From Rhodanobacteraceae bacterium (GTDB lineage: Bacteria > Pseudomonadota > Gammaproteobacteria > Xanthomonadales > Xanthomonadaceae): a stretch of 64,000 nt of DNA. Positions 34,292 through 42,883 of this stretch are shown here, in pieces; position 1 is the stretch's first letter; every line of letters starts with the position of its first letter. The stretch spans positions 90,509 through 154,508 of the forward strand of contig JACKOX010000004.1 in NCBI GenBank assembly GCA_024233975.1, in the 5' to 3' direction. The notes beneath the pieces are model-generated. The model did no database searches, was not told the DNA's origin, and worked only from the letters and a program-made list of their open reading frames with translations. The position numbers and the translations under genes are program-made.

Positions 34292-34776
34292 TCGACCGCT
34301 TCGAAGCGGTTGGCCTCGACGTTCTTGCGGACCTTTGCCGGATCCCAGATGCGCCCGTTCATGGCGATGTACACGCCCGGCGGCAGCGCCTGCACGGCGC
34401 CGACGGCGGTGCCGATGTTGAATTCGGCGTCCGAGCCGCGGAAACGCGCCGGGTTGAGCGCGCCGGTGAGGACGATCGTCTTGTCGCTCAGGGCCGAGAG
34501 CACCCGCGCGGTCTCGACCATGGTGTCGGTGCCGTGGGTGATCAGGACGTGCTTCGCCTCCTGCGCGGCGATGGCCTGACGGATCAGCTCGCGATCACTG
34601 TCGCTGATGTGCAGGCTGTCCTTGCGCAGGATCGGTATGACCCGGAAACGGAAGGCCACACCCAGCTCTTCGAGGATGCGGCCGATTTGCGGTTCACCGA
34701 TCTGGTAATCCGACTTGTCGTCGAAGTAAACCTTGTCGATGGTGCCGCCGGTGGTAACGATGAGTAGCTCTTCCAT
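34288..34776 (-). CDS. Single-domain asparaginase-like protein
   Basis: 162 residues only, about half a normal L-asparaginase. It contains the N-terminal domain: VTTGGTIDKVYFDD (nucleophile Thr loop), THGTDTMVETARVLS (second Thr-Asp pair), LTGALNPARFRGSDAEFN, and AMNGRIWDPAKVRKN, whose Lys fits the catalytic Lys. The C-terminal domain that completes the active site in classical tetramers is absent; the stop is followed directly by maoC, not by a remnant. An ATG 6 bases upstream (MRM) is an alternative start. Activity is uncertain. Confidence 0.85.
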   Translation of the reverse strand: MEELLIVTTGGTIDKVYFDDKSDYQIGEPQIGRILEELGVAFRFRVIPILRKDSLHISDSDRELIRQAIAAQEAKHVLITHGTDTMVETARVLSALSDKTIVLTGALNPARFRGSDAEFNIGTAVGAVQALPPGVYIAMNGRIWDPAKVRKNVEANRFEAVE

Positions 34777-34820
34777 CCGCATATTTTGCGGGAAAAGCGC
34801 GGTCGCGGCGATCTGTGTCG

Positions 34821-36407
34821 TTATATGCCGAGGGCGCGTCGCAGCGGATCGAGGCGTGCGCCATAGGCAGCGGCGCGCGCCGTGTCGCGTCGCAGGGGTT
34901 GCCGGACCTGGGCGGCGCTGGCGGTGCGAACGCTGCGCGAGGCTTCGTGGAAACGCAGGCAGGCCTCGTCGAAGGTCAAGCCGCAATCGGCCAGCAGTCG
35001 GCGGATACCGGCTTCCGGATCGTCCAGCAGGGCTTCGTAGCGATGCAGGTGGATGCGCCCTGGGTCGCGATCCCGGAAGCGGTCCATGGCGTGTTCGCAG
35101 GTGCGCAGGTACCTGCCGACGTCATCGAAGTCGCTGGCGAAATGCGGCAGGCGGTAGAACTGCTGCCGGAAGCAGGACCAGGCGGTCTCCAGCGGGTCGC
35201 GACGGGCATCGATGATGGTGGCGCCGGGAAGCATCGCGCGCAATACGCCGACGAAGCGCCAGTTCTCCGGCATCTTGTCGGTGAAACGCGGGTGCCGCTC
35301 GCGCCAGCGTGCCGTTCGCGCCAGATAGTCGGCGCCCAGTCGCTGCCAGTCGTCATTGCCGGCGTCGGCAATCCAGTCCGGGAAGGCCTTGCCACGGCAG
35401 GCCGATTCCTGCTCGATCACAGCCTCCAGATCGGGAAGCTCGCTGGCGCCCTCGATATTGGGATGAGCGGCGAGGATCTGCTCGAACAGCGTCGATCCGG
35501 AGCGCGGCATGCCGACGATGAAAATCACTTCCGTGCCGAGTCCGGTATCTGCGGGTTCCGGCAGTGTGGCGGTTGCCTCGATGTTCGCTTCGACCTGCCG
35601 TTCAAAGGCATCACGTCGCCAGGGTCGCCGGTTGTTGAGCGCGCGGTTGGCCTGCGCCAGCTGCTCGAAGGCGGCGTCATGGTTGCCTCGGTCCTCCTCC
35701 AGCTTGCCCAGGGCATAGCGCATGGCGATGCGATCTTCGTCAGCGATGCCCGGTCGCGCCAGCTGTGCGGCCATCGCCTCGGCATCGGCATCGGTCAGCG
35801 GCACGGTCTTGATGTTCGACAGTCCGCGCCAGGCGTCGCCGCAGGACGGCTCGATGCTTAGCGCATGACGATAACGGGCGGCTGCGGCATCGAAGTCGCC
35901 AGCGTGCAGCAGGGCATCCCCCAGCAGGATATGCGCCGGCAGCCAGCGCTCGTCGCTTTCGCAGGCGCGGCGCAAGGAGTCAATGGCCGCCGCGGTATCG
36001 CCCTGCAGCTGCTGGTTGCGGCCCAGGTTGTACCAGGGCATGACCCAGCCGGGTGCCAGTCTGGCAGCCTCGCGCCAATGGTCGAATGCCTCGGCGCCAC
36101 GCCCGGCCGCCGCCATTGCGTTGCCGAGGTCGTTGTGCAGCCATGCGTCGTCGGGATGGCGCTCCAGGGCGAGCTCGAAGGTCTTGAAGGCTTCGTCATG
36201 CCGGCCGGCCTGCGCATGCAGCGTGGCCATCAGTCGCATGGCTTCCGGGTGGCGGCGATGGCTGGCGAGCACGTCCTTCAGGAGTCGCTGGGCGACCGGC
36301 AGCGCACCATCGCGAATGGCGCGTGCCGCGGTGTGCATCTTCTCGATGGCGCTGGGCGGCAGGTCGCGCAGGCGCTCATCGCCTTGATGGGCATGGAAGG
36401 CGGTCAT
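34821..36407 (-). CDS. TPR-repeat sulfotransferase
   Basis: 528 residues. The N-terminal 260 hold about six TPR-type repeats (EAFKTFELALERHPDDAWLH, AFDHWREAARLAPGWVMPWY, AAARYRHALSIEPSCGDAW). The C-terminal half is a PAPS-dependent sulfotransferase fold: 5'-phosphosulfate loop FIVGMPRSGSTLFEQIL near residue 295, TDKMPENWRFVG, and 3'-phosphate region DARRDPLETAWSCFRQQF. Such proteins sulfate peptides, glycans or small molecules; the target is unknown. It overlaps nothing and lies 10 bases after DUF2069. Confidence 0.88.
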   Translation of the reverse strand: MTAFHAHQGDERLRDLPPSAIEKMHTAARAIRDGALPVAQRLLKDVLASHRRHPEAMRLMATLHAQAGRHDEAFKTFELALERHPDDAWLHNDLGNAMAAAGRGAEAFDHWREAARLAPGWVMPWYNLGRNQQLQGDTAAAIDSLRRACESDERWLPAHILLGDALLHAGDFDAAAARYRHALSIEPSCGDAWRGLSNIKTVPLTDADAEAMAAQLARPGIADEDRIAMRYALGKLEEDRGNHDAAFEQLAQANRALNNRRPWRRDAFERQVEANIEATATLPEPADTGLGTEVIFIVGMPRSGSTLFEQILAAHPNIEGASELPDLEAVIEQESACRGKAFPDWIADAGNDDWQRLGADYLARTARWRERHPRFTDKMPENWRFVGVLRAMLPGATIIDARRDPLETAWSCFRQQFYRLPHFASDFDDVGRYLRTCEHAMDRFRDRDPGRIHLHRYEALLDDPEAGIRRLLADCGLTFDEACLRFHEASRSVRTASAAQVRQPLRRDTARAAAYGARLDPLRRALGI

Positions 36408-36417
36408 GGCGTGAGGC

Positions 36418-36768
36418 TCAGTCCCCGTCTCGTGCCGCCGTGCCGCGACGCTTGGTGAAGCGCGCGCGCAGGCCTGGCAGGCTGGCCGCGAGGATCACCA
36501 CCAGTGCGAGCGCGGCTTCGATCAGCGCCAGATCGCGATGCTGTGGCGCGGCCCAGGCTTCCATGACGCCGTGGCAGAACCACAGCAGCGCCAGCAATCC
36601 GGCCCAGAACGGCGCCTGTCGTGACCCATGCAGGGTGCCGACGAGCAGCAGCAGCGGCGGTGCCGCGAATACGACGAACAGCGCCCACAGGCCCGGTACG
36701 GCAAACCACACGGCAAACAGGATCAATAGCCCGGCAAGGCCCAGCATCAGCCACTGGCGGGCGCTCAT
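36418..36768 (-). CDS. DUF2069 membrane protein
   Basis: 116 residues with four membrane helices (LMLGLAGLLILFAVWFAVP; LWALFVVFAAPPLLLLVGTLHG; FWAGLLALLWFCHGVMEAW; ALIEAALALVVILAASLPGL) and a basic tail. The pattern and its place directly after wrbA match the DUF2069 family common in Gammaproteobacteria. Function unknown. Its ATG overlaps the wrbA stop. Confidence 0.85.
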   Translation of the reverse strand: MSARQWLMLGLAGLLILFAVWFAVPGLWALFVVFAAPPLLLLVGTLHGSRQAPFWAGLLALLWFCHGVMEAWAAPQHRDLALIEAALALVVILAASLPGLRARFTKRRGTAARDGD

Positions 36769-37352
36769 GACAGACGCTCCGCCAGTCGCGCCACGCGCTC
36801 GCCGAGCACGCGGGCCAGATGCGCTTCGTCATCACTGGGCCGGGTCACCTTGCGGTCACGGGCGAGGTGGCTGGCGCCGTAGGGCGATCCGCCGCCTGTG
36901 GTGTTGGTGAGCGCAGGTTCGGTGAAGGGAAGGCCGACGATCACGCAGCCGTGGTGCAGCAGTGGCAGCATCATCGACAGCAGCGTCGATTCCTGTCCGC
37001 CATGCGGCGTGCCAGTGGAGGTGAATACCGCCGCCGGCTTGCCGACCAGCGTGCCGGAAACCCATTCGGCGCCGGTAGTGTCGAGGAAATGTTTCATCGG
37101 CGCGGCCATGTTGCCGAAGCGGGTCGGGCTGCCGAGGATCAGGCCGGCGCAGTCATCGAGGTCCTGCTTGTCGACGTAGGGCGCGCCTTCTTCCGGTTCC
37201 GGTGGCGCTGCTGTCGTGGTTACCGGCGCCACCGGCGGCACGCTGCGCAGGCGCGCTGACAAGCCTCCGGCCTCGACGCCGCGAGCGACCTGCCGCGCCA
37301 GCGCGGCCGTGGAGCCATCGCGGGAGTAGTAAAGCACGAGGATTTCCTTCAT
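36765..37352 (-). CDS. wrbA: NAD(P)H:quinone oxidoreductase, WrbA type
   Basis: 195-residue flavodoxin-like enzyme that reduces quinones by two electrons. FMN phosphate loop YYSRDGSTAALARQVARGVE, LILGSPTRFGNMAAPMKHFLDTTG, VFTSTGTPHGGQESTLLSMM and GGGSPYGASH are characteristic. It heads a unit of five genes read leftward (wrbA, DUF2069, sulfotransferase, asparaginase, maoC) and is divergent from yihY with 67 bases between them. Confidence 0.93.
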   Translation of the reverse strand: MKEILVLYYSRDGSTAALARQVARGVEAGGLSARLRSVPPVAPVTTTAAPPEPEEGAPYVDKQDLDDCAGLILGSPTRFGNMAAPMKHFLDTTGAEWVSGTLVGKPAAVFTSTGTPHGGQESTLLSMMLPLLHHGCVIVGLPFTEPALTNTTGGGSPYGASHLARDRKVTRPSDDEAHLARVLGERVARLAERLS

Positions 37353-37407
37353 CCCGCAAGCGTAGCCGATCCGGTGCGTCCGGCGCTCGATGACGCGGTC
37401 AAGCTGC

Positions 37408-37413
37408 TAGGCT
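37408..37413 (+). promoter_or_regulatory. Candidate -10 element placing yihY on a leaderless mRNA
   Basis: TAGGCT, 6 bases before the yihY ATG. No SD precedes the ATG and no clear -35 was found. Confidence 0.3.
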
Positions 37414-37419
37414 TTGCGG

Positions 37420-38760
37420 ATGGATCGCGCGTCGAAACCCTCGTCTGCAAACCTTCCCGGTCGGCTGCTCGACTGGCTTCGGGGTGTTCTCGAGCGGCAT
37501 CCGCGGGAGCGCTGGCGCGCGTTCGCCAGCTTCCTATGGCACCGCTTCGTGGATGATCGCTGCTTCGAGTCCGCCGGTGCGCTCAGCTACACCACGGTGT
37601 TTGCGCTGGTGCCACTGACGGCGGCCGCGTTTGGCGTGGTCGCCGCATTTCCCAGCTTCCAGGTCTGGCTGGACCAGTCGACGGACTTCATCTTCGCCAA
37701 CTTCGTGCCGGCCTCGGCGCGTGCGGTGGAAAAGTACCTGCGTGAGTTCGCCGACAGCGCCCGCGGCCTGACCAGCATCGGCGGCGGCGCGCTGCTGGTG
37801 AGCGCACTGCTGACCATGGCCAGCATCGAGGACACCTTCAACCGCATCTGGCGCGTCGAGGCGCCGCGATCCAAGCTGGCGCGCTTCCTGGTGTACTGGG
37901 TGGCGCTGACGCTGGGACCGCTGCTGGTTATCGCCAGCCTGGCGATCAGCTCGTATCTGTTCTCATTGCCGTTCATCTCCGATGCCGCGCAGAAGTTCGG
38001 CCTGCAGGAGTGGCTGCTGGGACAGGTGCCCACGGTGGTCGAGCTCAGCGCCTTCACCGCCGGTTATCTGGTCATCCCCAACCGCTCGGTGCGCTTCCGC
38101 TACGCGCTGGTTGGCGGTGTGCTGGCCACGCTGCTGTTCGAGCTGGCCAAGTTCGGATTGGCGACGTACATCAGCAACGTGCCGTCCTACACGCAGGTGT
38201 ACGGCACGCTGGCGGTGATTCCGATCTTTCTGATCTGGATCTACCTTTCCTGGGTGTCGGTGCTGCTGGGTGCGTCCTTCGCCGCCTCGCTCAGCGCTTT
38301 CCGCTGGCAGCCGCTGGAGCAGCGCCTGCCGGTCGGTCACGAGATGTACGGCCTGCTGCGCCTGCTGGCGCGCTTCGCGATGGCGCAGCGCGCTGGCGTC
38401 GGTCTGCATTCCAACGAACTGCCGATGATGGAACCGAGCCTGACCGACGACCTGCTGCAGCGTTATCTGGCTCTGCTGGAGCGCGAGAAGGTTGTGCAGC
38501 GCAACGAGTTCGGCGAATGGGTGCTGGTGCGCGACCTCAATTGCGTGCGCCTGGAAGATCTGTATCGCAGCGGCAATCTGCGGGTTCCGGTGGCGCGGCT
38601 GACCATGCCGTTTGCCGACGACGACATCGGCCGTTGCGCAGTGGAGGCGCTGAACCGCCTGCGCGATCCGTTGTCCGAGGGACTGCAACGCACGCTGGGC
38701 GATGTGTTCCAATCCCTGCCCAGCGACCCGTCGTTCGCCGACGAGCTCGAAACGGGCTGA
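37420..38760 (+). CDS. YihY family inner membrane protein
   Basis: 446 residues. The YihY/BrkB core is clear: FLWHRFVDDRCFESAGALSYTTVFALVPLTAAAFGV, then GGGALLVSALLTMASIEDTFNRIWRV, VALTLGPLLVIASLAISSYL, and YTQVYGTLAVIPIFLIWIYLSWVSVLLGA. Six membrane segments. A C-terminal cytoplasmic domain (about 300-446) resembles a winged helix (LQRYLALLEREKVVQRNEFGEWVLVRDL). Often annotated ribonuclease BN by an old error; that activity belongs to another gene. Function unknown. Confidence 0.9.
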   Translation: MDRASKPSSANLPGRLLDWLRGVLERHPRERWRAFASFLWHRFVDDRCFESAGALSYTTVFALVPLTAAAFGVVAAFPSFQVWLDQSTDFIFANFVPASARAVEKYLREFADSARGLTSIGGGALLVSALLTMASIEDTFNRIWRVEAPRSKLARFLVYWVALTLGPLLVIASLAISSYLFSLPFISDAAQKFGLQEWLLGQVPTVVELSAFTAGYLVIPNRSVRFRYALVGGVLATLLFELAKFGLATYISNVPSYTQVYGTLAVIPIFLIWIYLSWVSVLLGASFAASLSAFRWQPLEQRLPVGHEMYGLLRLLARFAMAQRAGVGLHSNELPMMEPSLTDDLLQRYLALLEREKVVQRNEFGEWVLVRDLNCVRLEDLYRSGNLRVPVARLTMPFADDDIGRCAVEALNRLRDPLSEGLQRTLGDVFQSLPSDPSFADELETG

Positions 38761-38791
38761 GCGACGGCGTCAACTTCCGGAGGATTCCCCC

Positions 38792-39331
38792 ATGCCGCTT
38801 TTCCGCCCGCTGCTGGCCAGCCTGATGTTCCTCGCCTTCGCCGGCAGTGCCGCCGCTGTCGTCACCGAGACGGCCGAACGCCCGAGCCTGGAGGTGAAGA
38901 CCGTCAATGGCGAGGACTGGCGCCTGTCCGATCTGCGTGGCCAATGGGTCATCGTCAACTTCTGGGCGACCTGGTGTTCGCCCTGCCTGGCGGAAATGCC
39001 GGACATCGACGAATTCGACCAGTCGCGCGATGACGTCAGCGTGATCGGACTGGCCTTCGAGGAGATCGAGCAGGCGGACCTCAAGGCCTTTATCGAGAAG
39101 CATCCGGTGAAGTACCCGATCGCCTGGGTCGACACCTGGGACCCGCCCGCCGACTTCGCCGAGCCGCGCGGTCTGCCGACCACCTACCTGATCGACCCGG
39201 AAGGTCGCGTCGCCAGGCAGTTCCTTGGCCCGGTCACCGGCAAGGCACTGGGGCAGGCCATTGATGCGGCGAAGGAAGCGGCCAGCCAGCCAGCCGCGGA
39301 CAAGCCGGCAGCAAAGACCGCTGGCGAATGA
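38792..39331 (+). CDS. TlpA-like periplasmic thioredoxin
   Basis: 179 residues. Signal peptide about 1-22 (LLASLMFLAFAGSAAA), then a thioredoxin fold: LRGQWVIVNFWATWCSPCLAEMP with CSPC at 62-65, GLAFEEIEQADLKAFIEKH, and cis-Pro loop GLPTTYLID. The Ala/Lys tail after the fold is likely disordered. Probably a reductase for periplasmic disulfides; partner unknown. SD CCGGAGGA precedes the ATG. Its stop overlaps the acylphosphatase start. Confidence 0.9.
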   Translation: MPLFRPLLASLMFLAFAGSAAAVVTETAERPSLEVKTVNGEDWRLSDLRGQWVIVNFWATWCSPCLAEMPDIDEFDQSRDDVSVIGLAFEEIEQADLKAFIEKHPVKYPIAWVDTWDPPADFAEPRGLPTTYLIDPEGRVARQFLGPVTGKALGQAIDAAKEAASQPAADKPAAKTAGE

Positions 39332-39609
39332 CTCGGCTTGCCGCCCGCTTCCTGGTCGAGGGTCGCGTCCAGGGCGTCTGGTTCCGCGCATCGACGCAGC
39401 AGCAGGCGCGGCGCCTGGGCATCGTCGGTCATGCCATCAACCTGCCGGATGGCCGCGTCGAGGTGCTGGCCTCGGGTGATGCCGAAGCCGTCGAGCAGTT
39501 GGCTGAATGGCTGAAGCAGGGACCGCCACAGGCGGATGTTCAGCACATCGAGCGCCACGCGCTGGTGGCGGCCTCCGTGGACTCCAGCGATGACTTCACC
39601 ACCGGCTGA
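39328..39609 (+). CDS. acyP: Acylphosphatase
   Basis: 93 residues; hydrolyses acyl phosphates such as carbamoyl phosphate. The phosphate loop GRVQGVWFR with its catalytic Arg and the Asn in INLPDGRVEV are both present. Its ATG overlaps the stop of the thioredoxin gene. Confidence 0.93.
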   Translation: MTRLAARFLVEGRVQGVWFRASTQQQARRLGIVGHAINLPDGRVEVLASGDAEAVEQLAEWLKQGPPQADVQHIERHALVAASVDSSDDFTTG

Positions 39610-39686
39610 GCGCCGCCAACGAGCTGCCTCGCGGCAGGGCGCATCGCCCACGCGACAGGACGAGTCAGCGCCGGCCGCCGCGGCGC

Positions 39687-39692
39687 TAGCAT
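39687..39692 (+). promoter_or_regulatory. Candidate -10 element for the LytS/LytTR pair
   Basis: TAGCAT, 6 bases before an ATG that opens an 8-codon frame (39699-39725) whose TGA overlaps the GTG of the kinase. No clear -35. Confidence 0.3.
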
Positions 39693-39721
39693 CATTCGAT
39701 GCCGCCGCGATCGACCAGGCC

Positions 39722-40813
39722 GTGAACCGATCCATCGAAACCAGTCCATCCCCGAAGCTGTTCTGGCTGCTGCAGATTGCCGGCTGGGCAGGCTATTTCC
39801 TGCTCGACTACGTCACCGGCATGGCGCAGGACAAGCCCATGGGCTACTGGAAACTGCCGGTGACCACGGCGCTGGCGGGTTTCGTCATCACGCTGGGCCT
39901 GCGCTACGTGCTGCGCTACTTCTGGCGGCTGCCGCCACGCCAGCTGATCCTGGTGATGTTGCCGGCGACGCTGCTGGCGTCGGCGCTGATCGGCTGCGTG
40001 TTCATCGCCGTGCAGATCGACTGGTGCGGCGAGATGTGCCGCCCGAAGTCGGCGCTGGGTTATGCCGCGCGGCTGTTCACCTACCTCTACGTGGTGCTGG
40101 CCTGGGTGGGCTTCTACATCGGCATCAAGTACTACCGTCAGCTGCGCAAGCAGACCGAAGCGGCTCTGGCGGCCAATGCGATGGCGCACCAGGCGCAGCT
40201 CAAGATGCTGCGCTACCAGCTCAATCCGCATTTCCTGTTCAACACGCTGAACGCCATTTCGACGCTGGTGCTGGATCGCGACAACGGCACCGCCAACCGC
40301 ATGGTGCAGAAGCTGTCGGCCTTCCTTCGGCATTCGCTGGACAACGACCCGATCCAGCGGGTGACGCTCAAGCAGGAGCTGGACGCGCTCAACCTCTACC
40401 TCGACATCGAAAAGGTGCGCTTCGCCGAACGCCTGCGCATCGAGTTCGATATCGATCCCGCCTGCGAGGACGCGCTGGTGCCGAGCCTGCTGCTGCAGCC
40501 ATTGATCGAAAATGCGATCAAGCACGCGGTGGCCAAGCAGGTGCAGGGTGGCTGCCTGGAGATCGGCGCGCGTGCCGGCGATGACGGCATGCTGCGGCTC
40601 CGTGTCGCCGATGATGGTCCCGGTGCGCCGGAGCTGGCACGGCTGATGAGCGGCGGCGACAACGGTCGCGGCGTGGGTCTCGCCAACACGCGCGAGCGTC
40701 TGCAGGTGCTTTATGGCAGCCGGCAGCGCGTGCGATTCGGCAATCGCCAGCCGCATGGCGTCGAGGTGCTGATCGACCTTCCGCTGGAAAAGGCCGTGGC
40801 GGCGAAGGAATAA
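39722..40813 (+). CDS. LytS/AlgZ-type sensor histidine kinase
   Basis: About 363 residues from the GTG; the same frame is open back into acyP and an ATG at 39590 is an alternative. Four membrane helices span about 15-140 (LLQIAGWAGYFLLDYVTG; TTALAGFVITLGLRYVL; LILVMLPATLLASALIGCVFI; LYVVLAWVGFYIGIKYY). The HisKA-5 box LRYQLNPHFLFNTLNAISTL holds the phospho-His. ATPase motifs are LLQPLIENAIKHAV, VADDGPGAP and GRGVGLANTRERL. No sensory domain beyond the membrane part. Acts with the response regulator 39 bases downstream. The signal is unknown. Confidence 0.9.
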   Translation: MNRSIETSPSPKLFWLLQIAGWAGYFLLDYVTGMAQDKPMGYWKLPVTTALAGFVITLGLRYVLRYFWRLPPRQLILVMLPATLLASALIGCVFIAVQIDWCGEMCRPKSALGYAARLFTYLYVVLAWVGFYIGIKYYRQLRKQTEAALAANAMAHQAQLKMLRYQLNPHFLFNTLNAISTLVLDRDNGTANRMVQKLSAFLRHSLDNDPIQRVTLKQELDALNLYLDIEKVRFAERLRIEFDIDPACEDALVPSLLLQPLIENAIKHAVAKQVQGGCLEIGARAGDDGMLRLRVADDGPGAPELARLMSGGDNGRGVGLANTRERLQVLYGSRQRVRFGNRQPHGVEVLIDLPLEKAVAAKE

Positions 40814-40852
40814 TGGCCGCCGAGAGCCAGCGCGCGCCTTTTTCCCGATGAC

Positions 40853-41671
40853 ATGAGCGATCCGATACGAGTCCTGCTGGTCGATGACGAGCCCCTGGCG
40901 CGTCGAGGCCTGTCGCTGCGGCTGGCCGGGCAGGACGATGTGGAGATCGTCGGCGAGGCAGGTGACGGCGAGGCGGCCCTGGAACAGGTGAAGTCGCTGG
41001 CACCGGACCTGATGTTCCTCGACGTGCAGATGCCGGGACTGGACGGTTTCCAGACCCTGAAGGCGATCCCCGCCAGCCGCATGCCGCTGGTGGTGTTCGT
41101 CACCGCCTTCGACCATTACGCCATCCGCGCTTTCGAGAACAGCGCGGTCGACTACCTGCTGAAGCCCGTGGACGAGGAGCGACTCGCGCAGGCGCTGGAT
41201 CGCGTGCGCGAGCAGCGTCGCGAGCGCGAGGCTGGTGAGCACTGCGACCAGCTGCTGCGCCTGCTGGGCGAAGTTGCCGGACGCCCGGACCTGACGCTGG
41301 AGCAGGCGCTGGAGGGCGAGGTGGCCGCCGGGCAATCAACGGCGGCCACGCAGCGGCTGACCATCAAGGATGGCTCACGCATCATTCGTGTGCCATTCAA
41401 CGACATCCGCTGGATCGATGCTGCCGGTGACTACATGTGCGTGCACACCAGCAACGAAACGCATGTGCTGCGCTCGACCATGGCAGCTCTGGAAAAGCAG
41501 CTGACCGATCCGCGCTTCCAGCGCGTGCATCGCTCGACCATCGTCAACGTCGAGCGCGTGCGCGAGATGCGCCCACATATCAACGGCGAGTATTTCCTGA
41601 CCCTCGACTGCGGACAGGAGCTGAAACTGTCGCGAAGTTATCGAGATCGGCTACCGGCACTGAAAGCGTAA
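40853..41671 (+). CDS. LytTR-family response regulator
   Basis: 272 residues. Receiver domain (about 1-120) with acidic pocket DDE at 11-13, phospho-acceptor Asp57 in FLDVQMPGLDG, Thr in VTAFD and Lys in LLKPVD. A helical linker leads to a LytTR DNA-binding domain (about 168-272): RLTIKDGSRIIRVPFNDIRWIDAAGDYMCV and RVHRSTIVNVERVREM. Such regulators usually bind direct repeats. Paired with the upstream kinase, as AlgZ/AlgR. Confidence 0.95.
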   Translation: MSDPIRVLLVDDEPLARRGLSLRLAGQDDVEIVGEAGDGEAALEQVKSLAPDLMFLDVQMPGLDGFQTLKAIPASRMPLVVFVTAFDHYAIRAFENSAVDYLLKPVDEERLAQALDRVREQRREREAGEHCDQLLRLLGEVAGRPDLTLEQALEGEVAAGQSTAATQRLTIKDGSRIIRVPFNDIRWIDAAGDYMCVHTSNETHVLRSTMAALEKQLTDPRFQRVHRSTIVNVERVREMRPHINGEYFLTLDCGQELKLSRSYRDRLPALKA

Positions 41672-41692
41672 GTTCGCCGACCAGACAGCAGC

Positions 41693-42493
41693 TCAATCGT
41701 CGTCGCTTTCATCGGTTCCGAAACGATCCTTGATCGGCTGCACCATGCCTTCGAAGGTTTCCTTCCCGGGTTTGCCGTCCAGCGGTGGCAGGTCGATGTC
41801 GCGATCCTTGAGCTTGGGGATCGGCAGACGGTCGAGCAGGTCGCGGATCAGGTTCAGGCGGCCGCGCTTCTGGTCGTTGAACTCCACAACCGTCCACGGC
41901 GCCCACTTGGTATGCGTGGCGGCGAACATGGCCTGGCGGGCGTGGCCGTAGTCGACGTACTTCTCGCGTGCCTTGATGTCGATGGGTGACAGCTTCCAGC
42001 GCTTCAGCGGATCGGCGGCGCGTTCGGCGAAGCGTTCTTCCTGCTCTTCCTGGTCCACGCTGAGCCAATACTTGATCAGGATGATGCCGTCGTCCACCAG
42101 CTGCTTCTCGAATACGGGCGCCTGTTCGAGGAAGGCTTCGCATTCCGCCTCCGTGCAGAAGCCCATCACCTTTTCCACGCCGGCGCGGTTGTACCAGCTG
42201 CGGTCGAACAGCACGATCTCGCCTTTCGTGGGCAGGTGCGACACGTAGCGCTGGAAATACCACTGACCCTGTTCCGTTTCCGTCGGCTTGGGCAGCGCGA
42301 CGATGCGGCAGGCGCGCGGATTCAGGTGATCGCTGATCGCGCCAATGCTGCCGCCCTTGCCGGCGGTATCGCGACCCTCGAACAGCACCAGCAGCCGCTG
42401 CCCCGTCTCCTGCACCCAGCGCTGCAGCGACATCAACTCGGACTGCATCGGCTTCAGGTGCTTGCGGTAGTGCTTGCCTTTCATCTTTTCCAT
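41693..42493 (-). CDS. ppk2: Polyphosphate kinase 2
   Basis: 266 residues; phosphorylates nucleoside diphosphates using polyphosphate (class I PPK2 as judged by length and motifs). Walker A LFEGRDTAGKGGSIGAI, Walker B VLFDRSWYNRAGVEKVMGFC, and the lid-type RAADPLKRWKLSPIDIKAREKYVDY are present. An acidic tail (GTDESDDD) closes the protein. Convergent with the LytTR regulator. NDP preference (GDP or ADP) cannot be read from sequence. Confidence 0.95.
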   Translation of the reverse strand: MEKMKGKHYRKHLKPMQSELMSLQRWVQETGQRLLVLFEGRDTAGKGGSIGAISDHLNPRACRIVALPKPTETEQGQWYFQRYVSHLPTKGEIVLFDRSWYNRAGVEKVMGFCTEAECEAFLEQAPVFEKQLVDDGIILIKYWLSVDQEEQEERFAERAADPLKRWKLSPIDIKAREKYVDYGHARQAMFAATHTKWAPWTVVEFNDQKRGRLNLIRDLLDRLPIPKLKDRDIDLPPLDGKPGKETFEGMVQPIKDRFGTDESDDD

Positions 42494-42585
42494 GGAATTG
42501 AACTACCTTTGAAGTTGGTGCTGGTGCGGAATTTGCCTCTGGATTTCTGGATCGGGTTTGTTCGGTTCGCACTGATGTACAGGCG

Positions 42586-42879
42586 CTATGGATCGCCGTA
42601 GTCGTGCTGCGCCCAAACCTCACCGGACGAGGTAAACCACTCGTAAATTCCAATGCGTTTGCCTCGCGAGTATGCTCCTCGTTCCTTTGGTGAGCCGTTG
42701 GTCCACCAAGATTCGTACCGACCGTGAAGTTGGCCGTCGAGAAATTCGGCTCGTTGCGTCAGTGTTCTCGGAAGATGCCATGTCTCTTCAAGTCCGGACG
42801 GGACGTCGTCTGCCAGTTCTAGGCGATATGACGGGCTGCCGTCCGGATGAAACAGCTCCATGACTTTCTTGACGGCCAC
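42586..42879 (-). CDS. Small MORN-variant-like protein of unknown function
   Basis: 97 residues from a GTG with an SD (GAGGA) inside the end of the upstream gene; an ATG at 42861 is the alternative. It shows repeated short beta-hairpin units (MELFHPDGSPSYRLEL, AEFLDGQLHGRYESWWTNG, GAYSRGKRIGIYEWFTSSGE) typical of MORN_2/YwqK-type repeats, which appear in secreted or antitoxin-like proteins. GC is lower than the neighbourhood. Cytoplasmic as read. Starts 4 bases after the previous stop. Confidence 0.55.
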   Translation of the reverse strand: MAVKKVMELFHPDGSPSYRLELADDVPSGLEETWHLPRTLTQRAEFLDGQLHGRYESWWTNGSPKERGAYSRGKRIGIYEWFTSSGEVWAQHDYGDP

Positions 42880-42883
42880 GAAT

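Noticed and set aside
33575..34579. 334-codon plus-strand frame with an apparent lipoprotein-like start after the protease
   Set aside because: Its start lies inside the protease terminator and the frame is antisense to MaoC and the asparaginase-like gene, which have clear motifs.
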